Assembly (NCBI RefSeq): GCF_025548555.1
Contig: NZ_JAJLPA010000011.1
Coordinates: 1-64,000 of the forward strand
Reading direction: 5' to 3'
Source of the DNA: Sphingomonas sp. A2-49
GTDB taxonomy: Bacteria; Pseudomonadota; Alphaproteobacteria; Sphingomonadales; Sphingomonadaceae
Length of the DNA: 64,000 bases
In this document: positions 49,472-57,622 of the stretch, one piece after another
Numbering within the stretch: position 1 is the first letter of the stretch
Layout: every line of letters begins with the position of its first letter
Notes under the pieces: generated by a model
Seen by the model: the letters and a program-made list of their open reading frames with translations, nothing else
The model's database searches: none
Told to the model about the DNA's origin: nothing
Program-made: the position numbers and the translations under genes

Positions 49472-50349
49472 GCCACGGGCTCCGGGATCAGCCGGTCGAG
49501 CGCGAGCGTCGCGACATAGGGACGAAAGCCGGCGGCGCGCTCTTTCGCGTACAGGCGCATGACCTGCGCGGTCGCCGCAGGGTCCCAATAGTCGAGCGTC
49601 GTCAGCACCAGCGCGGGGTTGCGCGCCTGTGCCGCGCGCAGCCGGTCCGCCTGCCACTGCCAGTCGGCATCGCCGAGCAGGTCGTAGCGCTTCGCGACGA
49701 AGTTCCAGCGCGACGCCATCGCCTCGCCAAGCAGGATGTCGATGTTGGGGGCGGCGTCGGGCAGCAGCGCATAGCCGCGGTTGAGCATGATGCGCATCCG
49801 CGGGAAGCGCGACCGCAGCTCTGCGATCAAAGTGGCGGCCGCGGCGATCATGCCGCGGTTGGCGACCGGATCGCGGCGCTCCATCGCCTCCACGCTGTCG
49901 ATCGTGTCGATGAAGATCCCGTCATAGCCGAGCGCGAGCACGTCGGGCACGATCCGCTCGACGACCAGCCGGCGCGCGACCGGATGGCGCAGGTCGAGCA
50001 TGCGCGCGTCCGGCCAATCGGGATTGGCGGGGCCGAGCGCGCCCGCCTGGTCGAGCGTCGCGACATAGGGGCGGCTGCGCTCCACCTCGCCAAGGCTGAC
50101 ATAGCCGAGCAACGTCGCGCCGGGTCCGCGCAACGGCGCGATCGGACGCGGATGGTGTGGTTCGAGCACGAGCAGGCGACAGGCACGCGCCAGGGCCGGG
50201 TCGGTCGAGGGGCCGTAGTCGACCGCCCAGCGCCAGTCGGCGTCGCTCGGCCGCGTCTCCGCCGCCAGCGGCGCGCGGACGCCGAGCGCGAGGCCGAGCG
50301 CGCCGAGTGCCAGCACCCGTCGCCGTTCGGGGTTCGCCCGGTCCGTCAC
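49468..50349 (-). CDS. GH114 endo-alpha-1,4-polygalactosaminidase-like protein (PelA hydrolase domain alone)
   Basis: 293 residues, GTG start in a GTGA overlap with pelG. A Tat/Sec-type signal (ERRRVLALGALGLALGVRAPLAA) precedes a TIM-barrel that matches the GH114 family and the N-terminal hydrolase domain of PelA: WAVDYGPSTDPALARACRLLV, LGYVSLGE at 81-88, GYDGIFIDTIDSVE (Asp148), RIMLNRGYALLPD and ILLGEAMASRWNF (Glu209 as candidate catalytic residue). PelA in Pseudomonas is about 950 residues and also carries a deacetylase; here only the hydrolase is present. It likely trims or releases the galactosamine-rich polymer in the periplasm. Confidence 0.82.
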   Translation of the reverse strand: MTDRANPERRRVLALGALGLALGVRAPLAAETRPSDADWRWAVDYGPSTDPALARACRLLVLEPHHPRPIAPLRGPGATLLGYVSLGEVERSRPYVATLDQAGALGPANPDWPDARMLDLRHPVARRLVVERIVPDVLALGYDGIFIDTIDSVEAMERRDPVANRGMIAAAATLIAELRSRFPRMRIMLNRGYALLPDAAPNIDILLGEAMASRWNFVAKRYDLLGDADWQWQADRLRAAQARNPALVLTTLDYWDPAATAQVMRLYAKERAAGFRPYVATLALDRLIPEPVA

Positions 50350-51743
50350 AGCAGCCGCCCGCCGTGCCCGACGACCGACGGATTGTTCCCGACGAACAGC
50401 AGATAGGTCAGGTTGACCGTCGCCTCGCCGGCAAGCGCGAGCCCGACCGACGCGCCGACCACCGCGCCCGCCATATAGCCCCAGCCGAAGGCGGCGAATC
50501 CGGCGTCCCATTGCAACACTGTCGCGACCGCGCTGCCGATCGCGAAGAAGGTCCAGGTCAGCAGGATGCGCCCGAACAGGTCGTAATAGGCAAGCACCAC
50601 GGTCGTCGCGATCGCCACGATGTGGAAGACCGCGCCGAGAGAGGTCTGGCGGAATGCGAAGATCGCGCGCGCATCGGCGCCGATCAGGTCGAACATCGGC
50701 ACCGCCAGCACCCAGGCGAGCGCGGCGACCAGCGCCTGGACGAGCACGAGCAGACGCAGCGCGTCGAGCACGGTCCGCAACACCTCGCGCCGTGCCTCCT
50801 CGATCCGGTCGAGCGTCGACGTTCCGGTACACCGCGCGATCAGGTCGCCGAAGGCGCGGTCGAATCGCGTTTCCGCGACGATCAGGATCAGCGTCAGCCC
50901 CGGGACCATGGTCAGCAGGCCGAGGAAGCTGCCCTGGTCGTTGATCGGGTTGAGCCGCAGCAGGCCGATCGCGGGGACGCTCTCGGGCCCCCACCACAGC
51001 AGCCATTTGTCGACCCAGACCGCCGCGACCGCGGCGATACCGGCGCAGGCGACGATCGTCGCCATGCGCGCGGCGATGGCGTCGCGCGCCGGCAGCACGG
51101 GCGCGGCCGCGAACTGCCGGACGATCACGCGCAGGATCGCCGCCAGCGTCAACCCAACGCCGCCCGCGATCACCGCGAGCACGCCCGCGACGCCGGGGGC
51201 GGGCAGCAACGCCAGCACGACGGATGCCGCCGCGACCCCCGCCAGATAGGCGACCGGTACCGCCCGGTAGCGGCGCAGCGCCGTCAGTAGCGGCGCGGCG
51301 ATCCAGATCTGCGTCAGCCACGCGAGCGTCAGCGTCGCCAGCGTCGCCTCGACCGCGGGCAGCGCCGCCAGCCAGCCGAACACCAGGGCCCCTAGCGCGA
51401 GCGCGAGCGCGCCGCCGGCGGCGAGCGCCACCAGCACGATGCCCGTCACGCCGGCGGCATCGCGGGCGAAGATCCGGTCCGCGGCCATGCGCGTCGCAAG
51501 GATCGATATCGGGCCCGCGGCCAGCGCGGACAGGCTGAAGGCATAGATCAGCACCGTCTGGACCGTGCCCCCGCCCCCGGCGTGCAGGTGCAGCGCCGTC
51601 CATCGGTTGAGCAGGCCCATCGCCACCGCGGTTATCATCCACGGCCCCGCGCTGATGACCGCACCGAAGGCGGCGGCGCCGGCGATCCCGCCGACGCCGC
51701 CGTCCCGCGCGGTCCTCGCCAATTGAAATCCGATTCCGGCCAT
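50346..51743 (-). CDS. pelG: PelG-like inner-membrane exporter (MATE-type)
   Basis: 465 residues, about 12 membrane segments. PelG features: GIGFQLARTARDGGVGGIAGAA, FGAVISAGPWMITAVAMG, YAFSLSALAAGPISILATR at the start, and DKWLLWWGPESVPAIGLL, NPINDQGSFLGLLT and YYDLFGRILLTWTFF later. It is the flippase-like partner of PelF that moves the growing chain across the inner membrane. It starts 23 bases after the stop of the RTX deacetylase gene on the same strand, so the two are probably in one transcript. Confidence 0.9.
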   Translation of the reverse strand: MAGIGFQLARTARDGGVGGIAGAAAFGAVISAGPWMITAVAMGLLNRWTALHLHAGGGGTVQTVLIYAFSLSALAAGPISILATRMAADRIFARDAAGVTGIVLVALAAGGALALALGALVFGWLAALPAVEATLATLTLAWLTQIWIAAPLLTALRRYRAVPVAYLAGVAAASVVLALLPAPGVAGVLAVIAGGVGLTLAAILRVIVRQFAAAPVLPARDAIAARMATIVACAGIAAVAAVWVDKWLLWWGPESVPAIGLLRLNPINDQGSFLGLLTMVPGLTLILIVAETRFDRAFGDLIARCTGTSTLDRIEEARREVLRTVLDALRLLVLVQALVAALAWVLAVPMFDLIGADARAIFAFRQTSLGAVFHIVAIATTVVLAYYDLFGRILLTWTFFAIGSAVATVLQWDAGFAAFGWGYMAGAVVGASVGLALAGEATVNLTYLLFVGNNPSVVGHGGRLL

Positions 51744-51766
51744 GACCCAGCGGGCCCTATGTCAGG

Positions 51767-54700
51767 TCACATGAAGAAGTCGTTTGCGGTGAGGTTATGA
51801 TGCCCGAGCAGCGCGACCGAAAAGTCCGCCGTCAGCAGCGCACCGGTGTTCCCCTCGACGACGGTATATTCCTTGCCCCCGATCATCTGGTAGCTGTAGC
51901 GCAGCTGCGCGGCGCCGGTGAAGCGTCCGGTGCCGACGAACGAGAACGCCTGGTCGCCGCGCGCCAGCAGCGATTCGTTGGCGTCGATCGCGCTCAGATC
52001 GATCTTGTCCTGGCCGCTGACGAAATCGGTGATGACGTCGCGCAGCGACGAGGCGGCGCTGTCCGACTTGCTTTCGAAGCGGAAGATGTCGTTGCCTGCA
52101 CCCCCGGTCAGCGTGTCGGTGCCGCTGCCGCCGATCAGCGTGTCGTTGCCCGCACCGCCGTTGAGCGTGTCGTTGCCGAGCCCGCCGATCAGCCGGTCGT
52201 TGCCGCCCAGGCCGTTGAGCACGTCGTTGCCCCAGCTGCCGTCCAGCACGTCCTGTTCGTTGGTGCCGTTGATCGTGTCGGCGAAGATCGTGCCCGTCTT
52301 CGTGATGCCGACGACGTCGGTCACGCCGATCGACAGCGTCTGCGTGTCGATCGCGCCGCGCGCATCGGTCGCGACGACGGTCACCGCGTAGATATTGTCG
52401 CGGTTGGCGTCGGTCGGCGCCTCGAAATCGGGCGCCGCGAGGAACTTCAGCACGCCGGTGGTGGCGTCGATCGTGAACGCGCCGCCGTCACCGCCCGCGG
52501 CGATCGAATATTTGATCGAATCGCCCCACACCATGTTGGCGTCGGTCGCGGTGATCGTCGTCACCGCGGTGCCGTTCTCGGCGATCGAGAGCGCGCCCGT
52601 CGTGCCGCCGCCGAACGAGGTCAGCACCGGGCCGACATTCGCCTCGTGCCCGACGGCGACCGCGTGCGTGCCGATCGTGCCGATGTCGATGGTCAGGATC
52701 TCGCCGATCTGGCTGGCGATCTTGCCGCCCGTCACCGTGACCCAGTCGGTGCCCGGCGCCTTGACGTCGACCGTCACCTTGCCTTCGCCGACGACCGTGA
52801 ACGACAGGTCGCGGCCGTCGCCGCTGAGCGCGGTCAGCTCGGCCCGCATCGGCAGCGCGGTGATGTGCGTCACGTCGTCTGCCAGCGCGCCCATCGTGAT
52901 CGTGTAGGTGCCGCCGGTCTTGGGCAGGAACACCTTGTCCGCATCATAGGCGTACCAGCCCGCGACGCTCTTGATGACCTGTCCGCTCGCCTGGCCGTCG
53001 ACGTCGAGGCTGAACGTGCCCGTCGTCGCGCCGACCGTCGCGGTGATCGTGTTGCCGACGACGCTCGACGTGATCGTCGTGTTCTGGAACGCGCTGATCC
53101 GCGTCGCCAGATCGGCCAGCGTGATGAATTCGAGGTCGGCCTTCGCCGCCTGCGCGATGAAGTCGGTGAACATCTGCTTGGTGTAGGGGCTGGCGAGGCC
53201 GTCGGCGTTCCAGGCCGTGGGGCCGTAATCGTGCCACGGCCAGACGACGACCGGCGCGTCGCCGTTCTTGGTCAGCGCGGCCAGCTCCTTGGCCCAGACC
53301 GCGCTCGCCTCCGCCACCGTCTTCTTCTGGAATTCGATCAGCGTGAAGTCGAACGAGGTGTTGGGCGCGATATAGACCTTGTCGTCGGCGGCGTTCTGCG
53401 GCGTCATGTAGCCGAAGGCGTTGGGATAGCCCGCGCCGACCCCCGAATAGCCGCCGCTGAGATAGGTGACGTATTTCAGGATTTCCTGGCTGGTCGCGAT
53501 CTGCTCGGGCGCGCCGGGAACGGCCGCGCCGCCGACCGTCACGCTCTTGCCGAGGAACGCGCTGAGTTGCTTCTCAAGCTCTGCGCGCGACGTGCCGAAT
53601 TCGAACGCGATCTGTGCGTCGGTGAGCAGGTTGGTGTTTTCCGGGTGCGTATAGCTGTGCGAGCCCAGCTCGTTGCCCATGTCGAGCAGCGCCTTGTAAT
53701 AGGGCAGCGACACCGCCCAGTCGGTCGACTGCCCCGTTGCCGGGCTGTTGCCGACGTTGACGTAATAGCTGCCGACGAAGTTATAGGTGCTCTTCCATTC
53801 GGTCAGGATCGGGATCAGCTTGTCGTAGATGCCGGCCGCATTGTTGGCGGGGTTGACCTCCTCGCGCTCCTGGCTCTGGTCCATGTCGATGCGGGCGGCC
53901 ATCATGCCCGCCTCGCGCGTCATCTGCACGCCGACCGACAGGCCGCTGCCGTGCACCGAATAGTCGATCGCCTTTTGCAGCAGGTTGTCGTCCGCCATCA
54001 CCGCTTCGCTGGAGAACAAAACGTTGCGGCCGCCGGTCTGCGTCGCGATCGCGGCGTTGTAGGTCTGGCCGTTGACCGTCTCGGTCGCGATCGTCGTGCC
54101 GGTGCCGCTGACGCTGGTGAAGGCGTTCCAGCCGACCCCGGTGTACTGGCGCACCAATTGTCCGTCCGTATAGCCGTCGAGGACGAGATGCGCGGGATCG
54201 GCCGCCTTGATCGTCACGTCGGCGGGGAAGCCGCCGGTGACGCGCGTCGCGTCGAACAACAGCTTCATGCGCGCGTAGGAATCCCCCGCAAGCGCCGTAT
54301 TGTCGGCGCCGTTGGTCATGAACTCGCCCGCCGCGACCAGCCCGATGCCGAACTGCTTCGTGGCCTGTTCCAGCGTCTGCGCGATCGCGTCGGCCTTGGT
54401 CGCTTCGACGTTGCGGAACGAGGGGAAGACGATCGTGTCGTATTTGGCCAGCGTCGCGAGGCTGGTGAGATCGCCCTCGGTCAGGATGTCGAACGGCACG
54501 CCGGCCTGCATCGCCTGGCTCTGCGCCGCCATGAACAGCTGCGAATAGGCGGTCTTGCTGAAATAGTTGTTTGCGGTCGTGTCCGACCAGACGATCGCGA
54601 TGCGATGATCGGCGGCGGCGACGATCCCGGTGTTGTTGAACACGGTGAACGGGGTCGACGAGTAATTGCCCGGCAGGAACGCATTGTCGTTGACGTCGTA

Positions 54701-55105
54701 GATCGTGTCGATCGCCTGGGGGTTGCCGATCGCCGCCTTGGGCACGCGGAACTCCACGGTCGTGCGGTCGGCGTTCCACGCCACCTGCAACCCGCTCGCG
54801 ACCAGCGTCTGGCCCGCCGCGCCGCTGTACAGTGACACGGTGCCGTCGGCGGCGAAGTTGACGTTGTATTCGGCGCCGCCGGCGAAGCCGAACACCTGGT
54901 ATCCGGTGGCCGCGTTGCGATCCGTGTTGAGCCAGGCCGTGGTGTTAGCGCCGATCGCGGTCGGCGACGTCATCGCGAACACGAAGTCGGCGCCGTCGGC
55001 GCGGGCGTAGATGGCGTAGCCGGCGCCCAGCCCACGATCGATGCGGTCCGCCTGGGTCCAGTCGTTGAGATTGCCGTCAACGATCAGCGGTGCTGCGCTC
55101 GCCAT
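51767..55105 (-). CDS. Large RTX protein with PelA-like deacetylase domain, predicted type I secretion substrate
   Basis: 1112 residues from the ATG at 55105, which has GGGGA shortly upstream; no signal peptide. Domains: a CBM9/DOMON-like beta domain (~5-155, IVDGNLNDWTQAD); a flavodoxin/glutaminase-like region (~165-300, HRIAIVWSDTTANNYFSK); a deacetylase domain (~395-690) with the metal Asp pair ARIDMDQ (Asp407, Asp409) and HSYTHP (His483, His487), echoing SHIDGDG and SHTFSHP of PelA; beta-sandwich modules (~690-820); a cadherin-like repeat (~825-930); and seven RTX nonapeptides (947-1009). A C-terminal tail ends DFFM, as in type I substrates. It probably deacetylates the Pel-like polymer outside or at the cell surface. 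It is the promoter-proximal gene of the pel operon. Confidence 0.82.
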   Translation of the reverse strand: MASAAPLIVDGNLNDWTQADRIDRGLGAGYAIYARADGADFVFAMTSPTAIGANTTAWLNTDRNAATGYQVFGFAGGAEYNVNFAADGTVSLYSGAAGQTLVASGLQVAWNADRTTVEFRVPKAAIGNPQAIDTIYDVNDNAFLPGNYSSTPFTVFNNTGIVAAADHRIAIVWSDTTANNYFSKTAYSQLFMAAQSQAMQAGVPFDILTEGDLTSLATLAKYDTIVFPSFRNVEATKADAIAQTLEQATKQFGIGLVAAGEFMTNGADNTALAGDSYARMKLLFDATRVTGGFPADVTIKAADPAHLVLDGYTDGQLVRQYTGVGWNAFTSVSGTGTTIATETVNGQTYNAAIATQTGGRNVLFSSEAVMADDNLLQKAIDYSVHGSGLSVGVQMTREAGMMAARIDMDQSQEREEVNPANNAAGIYDKLIPILTEWKSTYNFVGSYYVNVGNSPATGQSTDWAVSLPYYKALLDMGNELGSHSYTHPENTNLLTDAQIAFEFGTSRAELEKQLSAFLGKSVTVGGAAVPGAPEQIATSQEILKYVTYLSGGYSGVGAGYPNAFGYMTPQNAADDKVYIAPNTSFDFTLIEFQKKTVAEASAVWAKELAALTKNGDAPVVVWPWHDYGPTAWNADGLASPYTKQMFTDFIAQAAKADLEFITLADLATRISAFQNTTITSSVVGNTITATVGATTGTFSLDVDGQASGQVIKSVAGWYAYDADKVFLPKTGGTYTITMGALADDVTHITALPMRAELTALSGDGRDLSFTVVGEGKVTVDVKAPGTDWVTVTGGKIASQIGEILTIDIGTIGTHAVAVGHEANVGPVLTSFGGGTTGALSIAENGTAVTTITATDANMVWGDSIKYSIAAGGDGGAFTIDATTGVLKFLAAPDFEAPTDANRDNIYAVTVVATDARGAIDTQTLSIGVTDVVGITKTGTIFADTINGTNEQDVLDGSWGNDVLNGLGGNDRLIGGLGNDTLNGGAGNDTLIGGSGTDTLTGGAGNDIFRFESKSDSAASSLRDVITDFVSGQDKIDLSAIDANESLLARGDQAFSFVGTGRFTGAAQLRYSYQMIGGKEYTVVEGNTGALLTADFSVALLGHHNLTANDFFM
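52079..52267 (-). repeat. Seven tandem RTX calcium-binding nonapeptides
   Basis: Within the deacetylase gene, 27-base units encode GGxGxDxLx repeats: GTNEQDVLD, GSWGNDVLN, GLGGNDRLI, GGLGNDTLN, GGAGNDTLI, GGSGTDTLT, GGAGNDIFR. They form a calcium-dependent beta-roll that folds after export and are the hallmark of type I secreted proteins. Confidence 0.9.
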
Positions 55106-55462
55106 CAATTGTCCCCATGTTCCCCGACGACGCACGGCCGTTGTGCGCCAGCCCATAGCGGGAATGCCGCATCATGCGAACGTTCGTTAGGACGACGTTA
55201 AGGTTAGCGTGTATCATTCCGGCACTGCGTGAAAATTGCCGAGCAAATTCAGGCATTAACCATTGCGACACTGCGGCGATTACGGACGTTCCTTTCGTGT
55301 TGTCCGGCGCTATGCTGGTTCTTCGTGCGTGTCCGCGGTGGCTGGTCGTGCGGATAGCCGCCGTGGCTCATGTCGTTTCGCGCCCGGCCCGCCGCATCGC
55401 GGGTGGTGGACTAAGCCGCGGCGAGCGGGCAAGGCGACGGCGCAGCGGCGGGGATACCGATC
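55106..55462. other. 357-base divergent promoter region
   Basis: No gene seen. It separates the RTX/pel operon (leftward) from the small genes at 55463. The part near 55170-55300 is clearly less GC-rich, with runs such as GTGAAAATTGCC and CAGGCATTAACCATTG, as expected for promoters. No clear regulator site could be defined. Confidence 0.5.
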
Positions 55463-55717
55463 ATGGACAGCGGCGATTTTCGCGCGGGGCGTGCGGAGGG
55501 TGTCAGGGACGCACTGGCCATCGTCGAGGCGATGATCGCGCTGGAGGAGGCCAAGCTCGACCAGCCCGCGCCCTATGCGACGCGGACCGCCCGGCGCACC
55601 CGGTGGCAGGCGTATCGCAACGCCGCATCCCGGTTGCGCACGCGGCTGGCGCGCATGACGCGCAACACGCCGGTGACCGCGGAGATCGAGGCGCGGCTCG
55701 ACCGGCTCGGCCTCTGA
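55463..55717 (+). CDS. Small basic hypothetical protein, 84 residues
   Basis: Starts at the ATG in TCATGGACAGC. The sequence is helical: RAGRAEGVRDALAIVEAMIA then EEAKLDQPAPYATRTARR, with an Arg-rich second half (RTRWQAYRNAASRLRTRLARM). It carries no signal peptide and no domain I can name. It lies divergently upstream of the pel-like operon, followed 78 bases later by a small acidic protein. The opposite charges of the two products may or may not be meaningful. Confidence 0.5.
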   Translation: MDSGDFRAGRAEGVRDALAIVEAMIALEEAKLDQPAPYATRTARRTRWQAYRNAASRLRTRLARMTRNTPVTAEIEARLDRLGL

Positions 55718-55794
55718 CCACGACCGCCGGCGATCGATCGGCGTGCGACCATCGCCGGCCCCGTGCGTTTGTCCCGGCTAACAGGAGAGCCGCG

Positions 55795-55986
55795 ATGACC
55801 GACCACCCCGACCATGCGACGCCGCCGGAAACCTTCGCCGACCTGCCGATCCAGCCGACCGGATCGGGGGTCGCGGATCTCGAGATCGCCTACGAACAGA
55901 TGCAGCTCGCGAACGACGACGAGGCACCGCCAGCCGACGACCGGGTCGGGGAGGACGAGGCGGAAACCGTCGCCCACCCGAGCTGA
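55795..55986 (+). CDS. Small acidic hypothetical protein, 63 residues
   Basis: The ATG at 55795 has AGGAGAG 8 bases upstream, a good ribosome site, which supports translation. The protein is very acidic and probably disordered at both ends (MTDHPDHATPPETFADLP; DDEAPPADDRVGEDEAET), with a short central helix (ADLEIAYEQMQLAN). No family is recognised. A GC hairpin follows its stop. Confidence 0.55.
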   Translation: MTDHPDHATPPETFADLPIQPTGSGVADLEIAYEQMQLANDDEAPPADDRVGEDEAETVAHPS

Positions 55987-55992
55987 CCGACT

Positions 55993-56017
55993 GGCCGGCG
56001 GCGCCGCTGCGCCGGCC
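55993..56017. terminator. Perfect 8-bp hairpin between convergent genes
   Basis: GGCCGGCG and CGCCGGCC enclose a 9-base loop, 7 bases after the acidic small gene and 10 bases after the end of the convergent PEP-CTERM gene. No U-tract follows on either strand; it may act as a shared weak terminator. Confidence 0.45.
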
Positions 56018-56026
56018 GCGGCGCGG

Positions 56027-57514
56027 TCAGGCGGCGGCCCCCACGGCCGTGCCGCGTCGCCGCCGGCGGGCGGCGAAGCCGACCAGCGCGATGCCCGCGA
56101 TCGTCATCGCCCAGCTCGCCGGCTCGGGCACGCTGCCGGTGAGTTGCGCATATTCGGCTTCCGAGATCCGGAAGCTGTAGAGGTAGTTCTGGATAAGCGC
56201 CGTGCCGGTCGGGCAGGGCGCGCCGAGCGCGACCTGCGCCGTGATGCCGGCGCCGCCGCTCGTGCAGACGTCGAACTGCGTTCCGGCGCCGTTCTGCGTC
56301 ACCGAGAAATCGTTGTCGGTCGCCAGGATCAGCGTGTAGCTGCCGTCGGCCAGCCGCGGGCCGAACGCGAACCCCTCGATCTTCTCGGGCACGGTCAGGC
56401 CGGCGGCACGCAGCGCGGCGGCGATGTCGAGATAGGGCGTGGCGCTCTTCCCGACCGGAACCACGCCGGCGGGCAGATCGTTCGTCCCGGCGAGGCTGAG
56501 GCCGGCGACGTTGGTCGCGCCGGTGAGGTCGATCCGGTACAACCGCTTCGATCCCACGGGACTTGCCGCGGTGGGGTCGTCGACGCCCAGCCCGCGATTG
56601 TCGCGTTCCAGCACCAGCAGCGTGCCGTTCGACAGCGCCTGGATCGCGGACACGCCGATCGAGCGCCCCTGCGCGCTCGCGGCGAAATCGTTCGCGGTGC
56701 CGTCGATGCGGCCGTTGACGTCGGCGAGGCTTTCGAGCTGGTAGATATACTGGCCCGTCGATTGCCCGCTCGCCACGTCGAACGACACGATCCGCACGTT
56801 CCGGCTGTACCGTCCGTCGGCGTTGGCGCCGTTGCGCCCTTCGTTGACCAGCGGATCCTGGAGGATGGCGTAGGCGGTCTTGCCGTCGGGCGATACCGTA
56901 AGCCCTTCGAACCCGCGATTGTCCTGACGGCCGGTGGTGATCGTCGGGCGACCATCGACATAGTTTGTCCCCCCGGCGGCGGTTCGCGGCACGAGGTTGT
57001 CGGGCGTGGCGAAGCTGCGCACGAACACGCCGGCGGGGGTGAATTCGAGCACGGAGGGACCGTATTCGTCGGAAACGAGCAGGTTGCCGTTGGGCAGGCG
57101 CGCGAGCCCTTCGGGATCCAGCGACCCGCCGAGCGTCGCGGCGTTGCCGGTCAGCAGCAGCGGGTTCAGCCCGTTGAACGTCGCACCGTTCGACTGGCGG
57201 AACAGCGTCGTCGCCTGAACCTGGAAGCCGTCGATGGCGCCGGTGGCGCGATCGATGCCGAGCGAGAAGGTCTGCGTCCGCGGTGCGTAGGGCAGGACGC
57301 CGCCACCGGGTCCGCGATCGCTCATGCCGGTGAACAGCCCGCTTCCCGCGTCGTAGATCAGGTCCGAACCGAAGCCGCCCAGCCGGCTGTTGCCCGTACC
57401 CGACAGGCCCGACAGGTCGACGGCGCCGCCCGCGACGGCATATTGCGAAACGAACGTGGCCGCCCCTGCGGGCGTGGCGAGCAACAGGCCGGCGATGATG
57501 GCGATTGGACGCAT
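56027..57514 (-). CDS. Phytase-like esterase domain protein with PEP-CTERM anchor
   Basis: 495 residues. The signal peptide is MRPIAIIAGLLLATPAGA. The body (~25-455) reads like the 'esterase-like activity of phytase' beta-propeller family: DLSGLSGTGNSRLGGFGSDLIYD-type start, LLVSDEYGPSVLEF, GFEGLTVSPDGKTAYA, ALSNGTLLVLERDNRG and EKIEGFAFGP. The C-terminus has PEPASWAM, a hydrophobic helix and RRRRR, the sphingomonad PEP-CTERM sorting signal, so it should be processed by an exosortase. GGGGAG sits shortly before the ATG. PEP-CTERM proteins often accompany exopolysaccharide production, which fits the neighbouring pel-like locus, but no exosortase is in the window. Confidence 0.85.
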   Translation of the reverse strand: MRPIAIIAGLLLATPAGAATFVSQYAVAGGAVDLSGLSGTGNSRLGGFGSDLIYDAGSGLFTGMSDRGPGGGVLPYAPRTQTFSLGIDRATGAIDGFQVQATTLFRQSNGATFNGLNPLLLTGNAATLGGSLDPEGLARLPNGNLLVSDEYGPSVLEFTPAGVFVRSFATPDNLVPRTAAGGTNYVDGRPTITTGRQDNRGFEGLTVSPDGKTAYAILQDPLVNEGRNGANADGRYSRNVRIVSFDVASGQSTGQYIYQLESLADVNGRIDGTANDFAASAQGRSIGVSAIQALSNGTLLVLERDNRGLGVDDPTAASPVGSKRLYRIDLTGATNVAGLSLAGTNDLPAGVVPVGKSATPYLDIAAALRAAGLTVPEKIEGFAFGPRLADGSYTLILATDNDFSVTQNGAGTQFDVCTSGGAGITAQVALGAPCPTGTALIQNYLYSFRISEAEYAQLTGSVPEPASWAMTIAGIALVGFAARRRRRGTAVGAAA

Positions 57515-57622
57515 GATGGTATCTCCCCGTTAACCAGCCGGGGTAGACACCAGCCGCGTGACACCGGCGCGACGGAACGGCGACAGTATCGCGTCAGCCG
57601 TCGCGCGGGCGCCCGTCGCGGA

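Noticed and set aside
51797-54835. 1012-codon plus-strand frame opposite the RTX gene
   Set aside because: It is the antisense of the RTX gene. Its translation is Arg/Asp/Val-rich with no domain, while the minus strand has clear RTX and deacetylase motifs.
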